From contig CP167917.1 in NCBI GenBank assembly GCA_041504365.1, forward strand, positions 248,001-312,000: a stretch of DNA of 64,000 nt, written 5' to 3'. The notes under the pieces were generated by a model, which worked only from the letters and a program-made list of their open reading frames with translations, ran no database searches and was not told the origin of the DNA. The DNA is from Dryocola sp. LX212 (GTDB lineage: Bacteria; Pseudomonadota; Gammaproteobacteria; Enterobacterales; Enterobacteriaceae). Positions within the stretch are counted from its first letter, which is position 1; each line of letters opens with the position of its first letter. Both the position numbers and the translations under genes were made by a program. Below, piece by piece: positions 29,208 to 39,119 of this stretch.

Positions 29208-29738
29208 ATGAGCACTACTAACCATGACCACCACATCTACGTCCTGATGGGCGTTTCTGGCAGTGGCAAATCGGCCGTCGCCAGCGAAGTGGCCCATCAG
29301 CTAAAAGCCGCCTTCCTGGACGGCGATTTCCTGCATCCTCGCTGCAACATTATGAAAATGGCTTCCGGCGAGCCGCTAAACGACGAAGACCGTAAGCCGT
29401 GGCTGAAGGCGCTGAACGATGCCGCCTTTGCAATGCAGCGCACCAACAAAGTCTCCCTGATTGTCTGCTCGGCCCTCAAAAAGGACTACCGCGACCAGCT
29501 GCGCGACGGAAACCCGAACCTTTCATTCATCTACATGAAAGGGGATTTCGAGGTGATCGAAAGCCGCCTGAAGGCGCGTAAAGGTCACTTCTTCAAAACC
29601 CAGATGCTGGTTACCCAGTTTGAAACGCTCGAAGAGCCAACTGCAGAAAATGATGTTCTGGTCGTGGATATCGACCAGCCGCTGGAGGACGTTGTCGCCA
29701 GCACAATTGATGTGATTAACAAAGGCAGTGCGAAGTGA
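29208..29738 (+). CDS. gntK: Thermoresistant gluconokinase GntK
   Basis: Phosphorylates D-gluconate to 6-phosphogluconate for the Entner-Doudoroff and pentose-phosphate routes. It has 176 residues (K-12 175). The P-loop GVSGSGKS is at 15-22, and DGDFLHPRCNIMKM contributes to gluconate binding. It overlaps the downstream gntU by 4 bp (GTGA). Confidence 0.96.
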   Translation: MSTTNHDHHIYVLMGVSGSGKSAVASEVAHQLKAAFLDGDFLHPRCNIMKMASGEPLNDEDRKPWLKALNDAAFAMQRTNKVSLIVCSALKKDYRDQLRDGNPNLSFIYMKGDFEVIESRLKARKGHFFKTQMLVTQFETLEEPTAENDVLVVDIDQPLEDVVASTIDVINKGSAK

Positions 29739-31075
29739 GTACATTAACGCTTATTTTAACGGCAGTCGGCTCCGTTTTGCTGCTGCTGTTTTTAGTGATG
29801 AAGGCGCGCATGCACGCCTTCGTTGCTTTGATGGTGGTTTCTATAGGTGCAGGGCTGTTTTCCGGGATGCCGCTTGATAAGATCGCGACAACCATGGAAA
29901 AAGGAATGGGCGGTACGCTAGGCTTCCTGGCTATCGTCGTCGCGCTCGGCGCGATGTTCGGGAAAATCCTTCATGAAACGGGCGCCGTTGACCAGATTGC
30001 GGTCAAAATGCTCAAGTCATTCGGCCACAGCCGCGCCCATTATGCGATTGGCCTGGCAGGCTTAATCTGCGCGCTGCCACTGTTCTTTGAAGTGGCCATC
30101 GTGCTGCTGATAAGCGTGGCGTTCTCCATGGCGCGCCATACCGGCACCAATCTCGTTAAGCTGGTTATTCCTCTGTTTGCGGGCGTTGCCGCCGCCGCCG
30201 CGTTTCTGCTGCCGGGGCCTGCGCCGATGCTGCTGGCCTCCCAGATGCACGCCGACTTCGGCTGGATGATCCTCATCGGCCTGTGTGCGGCCATTCCCGG
30301 CATGATTATCGCCGGGCCGCTGTGGGGAAACTTCATCAGCAAATACGTTGAGCTGAAAATTCCTGACGATATCACCGAGCCGCACCTGGGCGAAGGCAAG
30401 CTGCCGTCGTTCGGCTTCAGCCTGTCGCTGATCCTGTTGCCGCTGGTGCTGGTTGGCCTGAAAACTATCGCCGCGCGCTTCGTGCCGCAGGGCTCCACCC
30501 TTTATGAGTGGATGGAGTTCGTCGGCCACCCGTTCACCGCGATTCTGGTTGCCTGTCTGGTAGCGATTTATGGTCTGGCCTACCGTCAGGGCATGGCGAA
30601 AGAAAGGGTGATGGAAATCTGCGGCGCCGCGCTGCAGCCTGCGGGCATCATCCTGCTGGTTATCGGTGCGGGCGGCGTATTCAAACAGGTGCTCGTGGAT
30701 TCCGGCGTGGGTCCGGCACTGGGTGAAGCGCTGACGGGAATGGGTTTGCCGATTGCGCTGACCTGTTTCATCCTGGCAGCGGCAGTGCGTATCATCCAGG
30801 GTTCAGCAACGGTCGCCTGCCTGACGGCGGTTGGCCTGGTGATGCCGGTTATTGAGCAACTGAACTACAGCGGCGCGCAGATGGCCGCGCTGTCCATCTG
30901 TATCGCAGGCGGTTCAATCGTAGTGAGCCACGTCAACGACGCGGGCTTCTGGCTGTTCGGTAAATTTACCGGCGCAACGGAAGGGCAAACCCTAAAAACC
31001 TGGACGATGATGGAAACCATCCTCGGCACCACGGGGGCACTTGTCGGGATGAATGCTTTCAGTTTGTTGAGCTGA
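29735..31075 (+). CDS. gntU: Low-affinity gluconate:H+ symporter GntU
   Basis: GntP-family permease, 446 residues, the K-12 length, with about twelve membrane segments. A GTG start overlaps the gntK stop, as in E. coli. Conserved stretches include GGTLGFLAIVVALGAMFGKILHETGA and the C-terminal SHVNDAGFWLF. Since gntT is missing from its usual place beside malQ, this may be the main gluconate importer encoded in this region. Confidence 0.96.
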   Translation: MSTLTLILTAVGSVLLLLFLVMKARMHAFVALMVVSIGAGLFSGMPLDKIATTMEKGMGGTLGFLAIVVALGAMFGKILHETGAVDQIAVKMLKSFGHSRAHYAIGLAGLICALPLFFEVAIVLLISVAFSMARHTGTNLVKLVIPLFAGVAAAAAFLLPGPAPMLLASQMHADFGWMILIGLCAAIPGMIIAGPLWGNFISKYVELKIPDDITEPHLGEGKLPSFGFSLSLILLPLVLVGLKTIAARFVPQGSTLYEWMEFVGHPFTAILVACLVAIYGLAYRQGMAKERVMEICGAALQPAGIILLVIGAGGVFKQVLVDSGVGPALGEALTGMGLPIALTCFILAAAVRIIQGSATVACLTAVGLVMPVIEQLNYSGAQMAALSICIAGGSIVVSHVNDAGFWLFGKFTGATEGQTLKTWTMMETILGTTGALVGMNAFSLLS

Positions 31076-31079
31076 GTTT

Positions 31080-31269
31080 TCAGCAGTGAAAAAGGCAGTA
31101 CTCCCCGGAGGCTGCCTTTTTCTTTGGGATAAAGAGATAGCCTTCCTTGCCGCATGTTCTGGAAAAATCGTTCAGCTTTCCTCCGAAAATCTCCAGCTCC
31201 GATTCTGGCATAAAGTCAGGCGGCGGTGGGGTGTGAAAATTTCAACATGACAATCCTTATTTTGATCAT
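31080..31269 (-). pseudogene. Unidentified small ORF broken by a one-base frameshift
   Basis: On the minus strand AGGAGGAAATA precedes an ATG at 31269. The first frame encodes MIKIRIVMLKFSHPTAA and stops at 31216. The next frame, open to 31080, reads HTPPPPDFMPESELEIFG, then an acidic and basic mix with Cys residues. Dropping one T from the TTTT at 31236-31239 would join both parts into about 62 residues. The last dozen codons run through the gntU terminator, so the true C-terminus may differ. I do not recognise it. A pseudogene, a base-calling error, or a short leader peptide are all possible. Confidence 0.4.
31089..31123 (+). terminator. Rho-independent terminator of gntKU
   Basis: AAAAAGGCAG pairs with CTGCCTTTTT around a loop with an inner CTCC/GGAG pairing, followed by TCTTT. 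The A run on the 5' side means it could also act on the minus strand. Confidence 0.9.
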
Positions 31270-31293
31270 TATTTCCTCCTTAAATCCATTTTT

Positions 31294-31340
31294 TGTTATT
31301 TGAGTAACATTTTTAGCCTGGAAATGTTCGCATAATAACA
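31294..31340 (+). promoter_or_regulatory. Tandem DeoR-like operators upstream of the nucleoside transporter
   Basis: TGTTATTTGAGTAACA (31294-31309) and TGTTCGCATAATAACA (31325-31340) are both TGTT-N8-AACA dyads with centres 31 bp apart, three helical turns. The E. coli DeoR operator is TGTTAGAATTCTAACA. The two sites match it at 10 and 12 of 16 positions, with at least the outer four bases of each arm intact. They lie between the divergent small ORF and the nupC-type gene. The assignment to DeoR is an inference. Confidence 0.6.
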
Positions 31341-31422
31341 TCCATGTTTGCGGCGATGTCTCACAGATTGAGCGGCGGAAAAATCGCAAGAAACTTGCCT
31401 GATTATATGTTTTGAGGAAATT

Positions 31423-32604
31423 ATGAAGTACATCATAGGGATAGTTAGTATTCTGGTTATCTTCGCTCTGGCGATTTTGGTCTGCAAAAACCGCAGGGAG
31501 ATCCGTAAACGCCCGTTGGTCGTCATGCTGGGCTGCCAGTTTGTGATGACGGCATTGCTGTTAAAAACCAATGTGGGTAACACGGTGATTAGCGTTATTG
31601 CCGACGTGTTTGGTAACTTGCTTGCCTATGCTCAGGAAGGGGTGAACTTTGTTTTTGGTGGCCTGGTTAACAAAGGGGAAATTACTTTCTTTATCTCAGT
31701 GTTACTGCCCATCGTGTTTATCTCTGCACTGATTGGCATTCTGCAACACTGGAAAATCCTCGGATTTATTATCAAATACATCGGTCTTGCGCTAAGTAAA
31801 GTCAACGGCATGGGGCGGCTGGAATCCTATAACGCGGTGGCGTCAGCGATTCTTGGTCAATCTGAAGTCTTTATCTCGGTTAAAAAGCAGCTTGCGCTGC
31901 TGCCGGAAAAACGGCTGTACACGCTTTGTACTTCTGCGATGTCTACCGTATCAATGGCAATTGTGGGTGCCTATATGGTGATGCTGGATCCGCGCTATGT
32001 GGTCACCGCCCTCGTGCTGAATCTGTTTGGCGGATTTATTATGGCCTCACTGATTAACCCTTATCAGGTCAGCCCGGAAGAGGACATTCTCGTTGTTGTT
32101 GAGACTGAAAAACAAAGCTTCTTTGAAGTGCTGGCGGAATACATCCTTGATGGCTTCAAAGTGGCGATTATTGTTGGAGCGATGCTGATTGGCTTTATTG
32201 CGTTAATTTCCATGGCTAACGGTATTTTTAGCGCCGTGTTCAGCGTGACATTCCAGCAGGCTCTGGGTTACCTGTTTGCTCCTCTGGCATTCCTGGTGGG
32301 TGTACCCTGGGCTGAAGCCGTTCAGGCAGGTAGCCTGATGGCCACCAAGATCGTCAGCAATGAATTCGTTGCCATGCTTAACATGTCTCAGGGTAACTTC
32401 AACTTCTCTGAACGCACCGTCGCCATTATCTCAGTGTTCCTGGTGTCGTTCGCCAACTTTTCGTCCATCGGCATTATCGTGGGAGCAATCAAGGCGCTTG
32501 ATACTCAACAAGGTAACAATGCCGCCCGCTTCGGTCTCAAACTGCTCTATGGTTCTACGTTGGTCAGTTTATTGAACGCCACCGTTGTGGGGCTGTTCTT
32601 TTAA
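31423..32604 (+). CDS. CNT-family (NupC-type) nucleoside transporter
   Basis: Concentrative nucleoside transporter of the inner membrane, 393 residues. The overall pattern and the core motifs GQSEVFISVKKQL, EFVAMLNMSQ and SFANFSSIGIIVGAIKAL fit the NupC/CNT family. From memory it resembles the shorter Gram-positive NupC type more than E. coli NupC, so I give no symbol. GAGGAAATT precedes the ATG. A gap of only 59 bp to the CpdB-like gene suggests one operon for nucleotide salvage: dephosphorylation outside, nucleoside import inside. K-12 has no gene here, and GC looks lower than in the flanks. Confidence 0.9.
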   Translation: MKYIIGIVSILVIFALAILVCKNRREIRKRPLVVMLGCQFVMTALLLKTNVGNTVISVIADVFGNLLAYAQEGVNFVFGGLVNKGEITFFISVLLPIVFISALIGILQHWKILGFIIKYIGLALSKVNGMGRLESYNAVASAILGQSEVFISVKKQLALLPEKRLYTLCTSAMSTVSMAIVGAYMVMLDPRYVVTALVLNLFGGFIMASLINPYQVSPEEDILVVVETEKQSFFEVLAEYILDGFKVAIIVGAMLIGFIALISMANGIFSAVFSVTFQQALGYLFAPLAFLVGVPWAEAVQAGSLMATKIVSNEFVAMLNMSQGNFNFSERTVAIISVFLVSFANFSSIGIIVGAIKALDTQQGNNAARFGLKLLYGSTLVSLLNATVVGLFF

Positions 32605-32663
32605 TTTTAGGTTAGCGTGTCTCACTGGGGGTGAAGGCACGAAATACCATTATTAATAGGGAA

Positions 32664-34622
32664 ATGATGATGCAAACTCTTTATCCACTGAAAGTGTCTC
32701 TGCTGGCGTTGCTGGTTTGCTGCACGGCCAATGCGGCAACAGTCAATCTGCGTATCATGGAAACGACGGACGTCCATGGCAATATGATGGACTATGACTA
32801 TTACAAAGACGCGCCCACGGAGCAGTATGGCCTGGTCCGAGCCGCCTCGCTGATTAAAGCCGCACGTGAAGAAGCAACCAATAGCGTGCTGGTGGATAAT
32901 GGCGATATTATTCAGGGTAGCCCGATGGCAGACTATGCCGCGGCCAGCCTGCAAGAAGGTGAGATTCATCCGGTGTATCAGGCGATGAATACTCTGGATT
33001 ATACCGTGGGCAGCCTCGGTAACCACGAGTTCAATTACGGCCTGGACTATCTGAAAAAAGCCATAAGTGGTGCAGCATTCCCGTATATCAATGCCAATGT
33101 CTATGACGCCAGCACAAATCAACCTTATTTTAAGCAGTATCTGATCGTAGATACCCCTGTCAAAGACAGTGAAGGGAAATCGCACACCCTGCGCATTGGC
33201 TACATTGGATTTGTGCCGCCTCAGATTGTTCTGTGGGATAAAGCTAAACTGGCTGGCAAGGTAGTTGCCAAAGATATTACCGAAACCGCGAAAACCCTGG
33301 TTCCGCAGATGCGTCAGGAAGGGGCTGATATCGTAGTGGCCATCGCACACTCCGGCATTTCGGCAGATCCCTATAAGGCCCTTGCAGAAAACTCAGTGTA
33401 CTACCTTACGCAGGTCCCCGGCGTTGATGCCATTGTTTTTGGCCATTCACACGGTATCTTCCCAGGCAAAAACTTCGCGTCGATTCCGGGAGCCGATATT
33501 GAAAAGGGTACCGTAAACGGTGTGCCTGCCGTTATGCCGGGGCATTGGGCCGATAACCTTGGTATCATCGATCTCGTGTTGGAAGGCGAGACGGGGAAAT
33601 GGAAAGTCATCTCTGGCCATGCGCAGGCCCGACCTGTCTTCGATAAGAAGCAGGGAAAAGCACTGGTCTCCGCCAGCATTCCGCTGGTTAAAACGCTTGA
33701 GAAAGCTCATGAGAATACTCGGCAGTTTGTGAACAAGCCGATTGGTACGCTTGCCGAAGATAGCAATACTTTTCTCGCGCTGGTACAGGACTCATCGGCT
33801 ATTGAAATAGTCCGCGCCGCACAAAAGGCGTGGGTGGAACGTTTTATACAGGGCGATCCCGATCTGGCCGATCTCCCCGTGCTCTCGGCTGCAGCACCTT
33901 TTAAAGCCGGTGGGCGCAAAAACGATCCCGCCGCTTTTGTCGATATGCCAAAAGGGCCGTTAAGCTTTCGTAACGCCGCAGACCTTTATCAGTATTCCAA
34001 TACGCTGGCAGCCGTTAAAGTGAACGGCAGCGATATAAAAGAGTGGCTGGAATGCTCTGCAGGCATGTATAACCGCATCGATCCCAGCAGTACCAAACCG
34101 CAATACTTGTTTAACTGGGATGGATTCCGGGCTTACAACTTCGATATGTTCGATGAGTTACATTACCAGATTGACGTGACGCAACCCGCGCGCTACGACA
34201 CCGATTGTCATTTGGTCGATCCTAAAGCGCAGCGGATACACTCTCTAACATGGCGAGGCAAACCGTTGCAGAAGGATGCAACATTCCTTGTTGCGGTAAA
34301 TAATTACCGGGCTTTCACCGGTAAATTTGCCGGCACAGGTGAAAAGAATGTGGTTTTATCCGCGCCGGATGAAGTGCGCACGATAGTCGCCAATTATCTT
34401 AATCAACAAACGAAGCAGCATGGTCAATATACGCCGAAGGTTAATAATAACTGGCGGATTGCGCCCATCAGCAGCGATACGCCGTTGGATGTCAGAATAG
34501 AAACTTCACCTACGCAGCGCGCGGCAGACTTTATTAAGTCACAGGCACAGCATCCGATGCACTTGCTTGAGAAAGATGAGATTGGTTTTGCCGTCTACCG
34601 TATTGATTTGCAGAAAAAATAA
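32664..34622 (+). CDS. Periplasmic 2',3'-cyclic-nucleotide 2'-phosphodiesterase/3'-nucleotidase (CpdB-like)
   Basis: Secreted metallophosphoesterase that should release nucleosides from 2',3'-cyclic and 3'-nucleotides. It has 652 residues from the first of three adjacent ATGs (32664, 32667, 32670). A signal peptide ends near TANA, before [16 protein letters not shown]. Metal motifs: [29 protein letters not shown] and FGHSHG. The 5'-nucleotidase C-terminal domain contains [11 protein letters not shown]. It is similar along its whole length to E. coli CpdB but divergent enough to be a paralogue, cpdB proper being elsewhere in K-12. Confidence 0.93.
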   Translation: MMMQTLYPLKVSLLALLVCCTANAATVNLRIMETTDVHGNMMDYDYYKDAPTEQYGLVRAASLIKAAREEATNSVLVDNGDIIQGSPMADYAAASLQEGEIHPVYQAMNTLDYTVGSLGNHEFNYGLDYLKKAISGAAFPYINANVYDASTNQPYFKQYLIVDTPVKDSEGKSHTLRIGYIGFVPPQIVLWDKAKLAGKVVAKDITETAKTLVPQMRQEGADIVVAIAHSGISADPYKALAENSVYYLTQVPGVDAIVFGHSHGIFPGKNFASIPGADIEKGTVNGVPAVMPGHWADNLGIIDLVLEGETGKWKVISGHAQARPVFDKKQGKALVSASIPLVKTLEKAHENTRQFVNKPIGTLAEDSNTFLALVQDSSAIEIVRAAQKAWVERFIQGDPDLADLPVLSAAAPFKAGGRKNDPAAFVDMPKGPLSFRNAADLYQYSNTLAAVKVNGSDIKEWLECSAGMYNRIDPSSTKPQYLFNWDGFRAYNFDMFDELHYQIDVTQPARYDTDCHLVDPKAQRIHSLTWRGKPLQKDATFLVAVNNYRAFTGKFAGTGEKNVVLSAPDEVRTIVANYLNQQTKQHGQYTPKVNNNWRIAPISSDTPLDVRIETSPTQRAADFIKSQAQHPMHLLEKDEIGFAVYRIDLQKK

Positions 34623-34628
34623 TAACTA

Positions 34629-34729
34629 ACGTGTTTTATTCTTTTGCAGAATAAAGCACGTGCTTTGATGAGCCTGGAACCTTCTCCTTTCTCCTGCTTG
34701 CTCTATCTTGCGCGGGGAGAAGGGAGAAG
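34629..34729. terminator. Two inverted repeats between the convergent CpdB-like gene and yhgN
   Basis: The first is a 13-bp stem with one G-T pair (34629-34641 with 34649-34661). The second is a 14-bp stem with one mismatch or wobble (34681-34694 with 34716-34729, CTTCTCC-rich). Neither has a strong T run on the plus strand. Their place between convergent genes suggests shared terminators. Confidence 0.6.
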
Positions 34730-34822
34730 TTAGCTTTAATTCACTTAACTGGGACGAACCTGGAAGCGTGATTTAACGACGCCTTTAACTTCTCGCTCCT
34801 CAGCTGTAGAGCATGACTGCGC

Positions 34823-35419
34823 TTAGCCTTTCATCCAGACGCGGATGCCATCCAGGAACATTTGCGTTGCCAGCATCACCAGCACCAGCCCCATCAGTCT
34901 TTCCAGCGCATTTACGCCCTTTTCGCCCAGCAGGCGTAAAAACAGCGATGACTGGAGCAAAATAGCTACTGTTCCGCCCCATGCCAGCATCAGTGCCGCC
35001 ACTAAATGGCCCATTTGATTGGGATACTGGTGTGAGAGCAGCATCAACGTAGCCAGCAACGTAGGTCCGGCGACCAGCGGGATGGCCAGCGGGACGATAA
35101 AAGGTTCTTCACCGGCGGGCAGGCCGCTGGCGTTGCCGCCGTCGTGGCTCGGGAAAATCATTTTAATGGCGATCAGGAACAGGATGATCCCGCCTGAAAT
35201 CGACACGCTTTCCGCGCGCAGGTTAAGGAAGGCGAGGATTCTCTCCCCGGCGAAAAGGAAAATTAGCATGATAATCAATGCGATAAGCAGCTCTCGAATC
35301 ATGATCGCCCGGCGGCGTTTTGGCTCAGTGTGTTTGAGCGCCGACATAAAAATAGGCAGGTTGCCGAGCGGATCCATTATCAGAATCAGCAGTACCGCCG
35401 CGGATAAAATATCGTTCAT
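34823..35419 (-). CDS. yhgN: MarC-family integral membrane protein YhgN
   Basis: A 198-residue protein with six hydrophobic segments, equivalent to E. coli YhgN (197). MarC-family features include LIMDPLGNLPIFMS at the N-terminus and EPFIVPLAIPLVAGPTLLAT in the middle. No transport substrate is established for the family. Divergent from asd, as in K-12. Confidence 0.93.
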   Translation of the reverse strand: MNDILSAAVLLILIMDPLGNLPIFMSALKHTEPKRRRAIMIRELLIALIIMLIFLFAGERILAFLNLRAESVSISGGIILFLIAIKMIFPSHDGGNASGLPAGEEPFIVPLAIPLVAGPTLLATLMLLSHQYPNQMGHLVAALMLAWGGTVAILLQSSLFLRLLGEKGVNALERLMGLVLVMLATQMFLDGIRVWMKG

Positions 35420-35580
35420 CTGTTTTTCCCAAAATCTAAAAAAATCCGCCTAATAAGCTCTGTTACTGATCGCGCGGATATCATTGATTAAATTCACTTG
35501 CGACTTTGGCTGCATTTTGTAATGTGGGGTGACGTTCCATAAATGTACACAACGCAAACATCTCTGCAGGATAAGTCGCT

Positions 35581-36687
35581 ATGAAAAATGTAGGTTTTAT
35601 TGGCTGGCGCGGTATGGTCGGCTCTGTACTCATGCAGCGCATGGTAGAAGAGCGTGATTTTGACGCCATTCGTCCCGTTTTCTTCTCTACTTCTCAACTG
35701 GGCCTTGCCGCCCCGTCTTTTGCTGGCCAGTCTACCGGCACGCTTCAGGACGCTTACGATCTGGAAGCACTGAAGGCACTGGATATCATCATTACTTGCC
35801 AGGGTGGCGATTATACCAATGAAGTCTACCCAAAGCTCCGTGAAAGCGGCTGGCAGGGCTACTGGATTGACGCGGCCTCTTCGCTGCGCATGAAAGACGA
35901 CGCCATCATCATCCTTGACCCGGTAAACCAGCACGTCATCCAGGAAGGCCTGAACAAAGGCGTGAAAACCTTTGTGGGCGGCAACTGCACCGTGAGCCTG
36001 ATGCTGATGTCGCTGGGCGGCCTGTTCGCCAACGACCTGGTTGACTGGGTATCCGTGGCGACTTATCAGGCAGCATCCGGCGGCGGGGCGCGTCATATGC
36101 GTGAACTGCTAAACCAGATGGGCCAGCTGTATGGCGAAGTGGCGACCGAACTGGCAGACCCGGCATCCGCCATCCTCAATATCGAACGCAAAGTGACGGA
36201 CCTGGGCCGCAGCGGCAATCTGCCGGTGGATAACTTTGGCGTGCCGCTGGCGGGCAGCCTGATCCCATGGATCGACAAGCAGCTGGATAACGGCCAGAGC
36301 CGTGAAGAGTGGAAAGGCCAGGCGGAGACCAACAAGATTCTGAATTCCAGCACCGTGATTCCGGTTGACGGGCTTTGTGTCCGCGTCGGCGCGCTGCGCT
36401 GCCACAGCCAGGCCTTCACCATTAAGTTGAAGAAAGACGTGTCGATTCCAACCATCGAAGCGATGCTCGCTTCCCACAACGACTGGGCGAAAGTGGTACC
36501 AAACGATCGCGACATCACCATGCGTGAGCTGACCCCTGCGGCGGTGACCGGCACGCTGACCACGCCGGTTGGCCGTCTGCGCAAGCTGAATATGGGGCCG
36601 GAGTATCTCTCCGCGTTCACCGTCGGCGACCAACTCTTGTGGGGGGCCGCCGAGCCTTTGCGCAGAATGTTGCGGCTGCTCGCATAA
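35581..36687 (+). CDS. asd: Aspartate-semialdehyde dehydrogenase
   Basis: Makes L-aspartate-4-semialdehyde from aspartyl phosphate with NADPH, the branch point to lysine/diaminopimelate, threonine and methionine, and so essential for peptidoglycan. It has 368 residues (K-12 367). The Rossmann motif is [17 protein letters not shown]. The catalytic Cys136 lies in GGNCTVSLM, and GGGARHM and [10 protein letters not shown] follow. Monocistronic, with a clear terminator. Confidence 0.97.
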   Translation: MKNVGFIGWRGMVGSVLMQRMVEERDFDAIRPVFFSTSQLGLAAPSFAGQSTGTLQDAYDLEALKALDIIITCQGGDYTNEVYPKLRESGWQGYWIDAASSLRMKDDAIIILDPVNQHVIQEGLNKGVKTFVGGNCTVSLMLMSLGGLFANDLVDWVSVATYQAASGGGARHMRELLNQMGQLYGEVATELADPASAILNIERKVTDLGRSGNLPVDNFGVPLAGSLIPWIDKQLDNGQSREEWKGQAETNKILNSSTVIPVDGLCVRVGALRCHSQAFTIKLKKDVSIPTIEAMLASHNDWAKVVPNDRDITMRELTPAAVTGTLTTPVGRLRKLNMGPEYLSAFTVGDQLLWGAAEPLRRMLRLLA

Positions 36688-36702
36688 TTACACTTACATA
36701 CC

Positions 36703-36729
36703 AAAGGGGCATTGCAGCCCCTTTTTTTT
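36703..36729 (+). terminator. Rho-independent terminator of asd
   Basis: AAAGGGGC, a 6-base loop, GCCCCTTT, and a run of T, 15 bp after the asd stop. Confidence 0.93.
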
Positions 36730-36932
36730 CGCGTCATACATGGATGTCGTGATGTTGGCCATTATTTCCCAGGAGTAAAACAGCACGTTGGCTATGCTTA
36801 AGTCAGGGCGGAATAAACCGTCATGATGATTAGTTGGGCGGAGCAGCTTACAGGAGTTCTTTTTACGCTGCCCGTTAGGGTCAATGACAAGTGCCGGGTT
36901 GTCGGGCACATACAATAAACAGGACGAATACC

Positions 36933-39119
36933 ATGTCTGTTCTTCCCGATAAAGACGCAATCAATGCGCTTATTGCGGGTCATTTCGCCGACCCCTTTTC
37001 CCTGCTGGGGATGCATAAAACAGAAGCCGGGCTGGAAGTCCGCGCACTGTTGCCTGACGCCACCGAGGTCTGGGTTATCGAACCAAAAACCGGCCGCAAG
37101 GTCGGCAAACTTGAATGCCTCGACTCGCGCGGTTTCTTCAGCGGCATTATTCAGCGCCGCAAAAATCCTTTTCGCTATCAGCTGGCCGTCGTCTGGCATA
37201 GTCAGGAAAATCTGATTGATGATCCGTACCGCTTTGGCCCGCTGATCCAGGAAATTGACAGCTGGCTGCTGTCTGAAGGTACCCACCTGCGCCCTTATGA
37301 AACCCTGGGCGCTCATGCCGATACAATGGACGGCGTGACGGGGACGCGCTTCTCAGTCTGGGCGCCAAACGCCCGCCGCGTCTCCGTGGTGGGCCAGTTC
37401 AACTACTGGGATGGCCGCCGCCACCCGATGCGCCTGCGCCGGGAAAGCGGCATCTGGGAGCTGTTTATCCCCGGTGCGCATCCCGGCCAGCTTTATAAGT
37501 TTGAGCTGATCGATACCGAAGGCCACCTGCGCCTGAAGGCCGATCCGTACGCCTTTGAGTCCCAGATGCGCCCGGAAACGGCTTCGCTTATCTGTGGCCT
37601 GCCGGAGAAAACCGTGCTCAGCCCGGCCCGACAAAAGGCCAACGGCTTCGACCAGCCAATCTCTATCTATGAAGTGCATCTCGGCTCATGGCGTCGCCAC
37701 GCGGACAACAATTTCTGGCTAAGCTACCGCGAGCTGGCGGACCAGCTGGTGCCGTACGTCAAGGAGATGGGTTTCACGCACCTGGAGCTGCTGCCGATTA
37801 ACGAACATCCGTTTGACGGCAGCTGGGGCTACCAGCCGCAGGGGCTGTATGCGCCAACCCGGCGGTTCGGCACCCGGGAAGACTTCCGCTACTTCATCAA
37901 CGCTGCCCACGCCGCAGGGTTGAACGTGCTGCTCGACTGGGTGCCCGGCCATTTCCCGACGGACGACGCCGGGCTGGCGAAGTTCGATGGCACCTCGCTT
38001 TACGAGCACGGCGACCCTCGCGAAGGTTTTCATCAGGACTGGAACACGCTGATCTACAACTACGGGCGGCGCGAAGTCAGCAATTATCTGGTCGGCAACG
38101 CTCTGTACTGGATTGAACGCTTCGGCATAGACGGCCTGCGGGTGGATGCGGTGGCCTCAATGATTTACCGCGACTACAGCCGCGAGCCGGGGGAGTGGAT
38201 CCCTAATGACAAAGGCGGGCGCGAAAACTTAGAGGCCATTGAGTTCCTGCGCAGCACCAACCGCATTATTGGCGAGCAAACGCCGGGCGCGGTCACCATG
38301 GCGGAAGAGTCCACCGACTTCACCGGCGTGTCGCGGCCGGCGTCAATGGGCGGCCTGGGCTTCTGGTTCAAGTGGAACCTGGGCTGGATGCACGACACCC
38401 TGGACTACATGAAGCTCGACCCGGTCTATCGCCAGCATCATCACGACAAAATGACCTTCGGCATGCTCTACAACAGCACCGAAAACTTCGTGCTGCCGCT
38501 GTCCCACGATGAGGTCGTCCACGGCAAGAAATCGATTCTGGACAGAATGCCAGGCGACGCGTGGCAGAAGTTTGCCAACCTGCGCGCCTACTACGGCTGG
38601 ATGTGGGCCTTCCCCGGCAAGAAGCTGCTGTTCATGGGCAACGAGTTCGCCCAGGGCCGCGAGTGGAACCACGACACCAGCCTGGACTGGCACCTGCTGG
38701 AAGGCGGCGACAACTGGCACCACGGCGTGAAGCGCCTGGTGCGAGACCTGAACCGCATCTATCGCCACCACGCCGCCATGCACCAGCTTGATTTTGATCC
38801 CTACGGCTTTGAATGGCTGGTGGTGGAAGACAAAGCCAACTCGGTATTTATCTTCGTGCGTCGTGACTCGGAGGGCAATGAGGTGATCGTTGCGGCTAAC
38901 TTCACGCCGGTGCCGCGCCATAACTATCGTTTCGGTATCAACCAGCCGGGCCGCTGGCGCGAAGAGCTGAACACCGACTCCATGCACTATCACGGCAGCA
39001 ACGCCGGCAACAGCGGCGTTGTTCACAGCGATGAAATCGCCAGCCACGGGCGCGAGCACTCCCTGAGCATCACGCTGCCGCCGCTGGCCACTATCTGGCT
39101 GGTCCGGGAGGGCGAATGA
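36933..39119 (+). CDS. glgB: 1,4-alpha-glucan branching enzyme
   Basis: Introduces alpha-1,6 branches into glycogen. It has 728 residues from the ATG at 36933, the K-12 length; the frame extends to 36891 without a ribosome site. N-terminal carbohydrate-binding modules (about 1-220) are followed by a GH13 barrel. The catalytic residues are Asp405 in [10 protein letters not shown] and Glu458 in MAEESTDF, with the third Asp in [12 protein letters not shown]. First gene of glgBXCAP, overlapping glgX by 4 bp. Confidence 0.97.
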   Translation: MSVLPDKDAINALIAGHFADPFSLLGMHKTEAGLEVRALLPDATEVWVIEPKTGRKVGKLECLDSRGFFSGIIQRRKNPFRYQLAVVWHSQENLIDDPYRFGPLIQEIDSWLLSEGTHLRPYETLGAHADTMDGVTGTRFSVWAPNARRVSVVGQFNYWDGRRHPMRLRRESGIWELFIPGAHPGQLYKFELIDTEGHLRLKADPYAFESQMRPETASLICGLPEKTVLSPARQKANGFDQPISIYEVHLGSWRRHADNNFWLSYRELADQLVPYVKEMGFTHLELLPINEHPFDGSWGYQPQGLYAPTRRFGTREDFRYFINAAHAAGLNVLLDWVPGHFPTDDAGLAKFDGTSLYEHGDPREGFHQDWNTLIYNYGRREVSNYLVGNALYWIERFGIDGLRVDAVASMIYRDYSREPGEWIPNDKGGRENLEAIEFLRSTNRIIGEQTPGAVTMAEESTDFTGVSRPASMGGLGFWFKWNLGWMHDTLDYMKLDPVYRQHHHDKMTFGMLYNSTENFVLPLSHDEVVHGKKSILDRMPGDAWQKFANLRAYYGWMWAFPGKKLLFMGNEFAQGREWNHDTSLDWHLLEGGDNWHHGVKRLVRDLNRIYRHHAAMHQLDFDPYGFEWLVVEDKANSVFIFVRRDSEGNEVIVAANFTPVPRHNYRFGINQPGRWREELNTDSMHYHGSNAGNSGVVHSDEIASHGREHSLSITLPPLATIWLVREGE

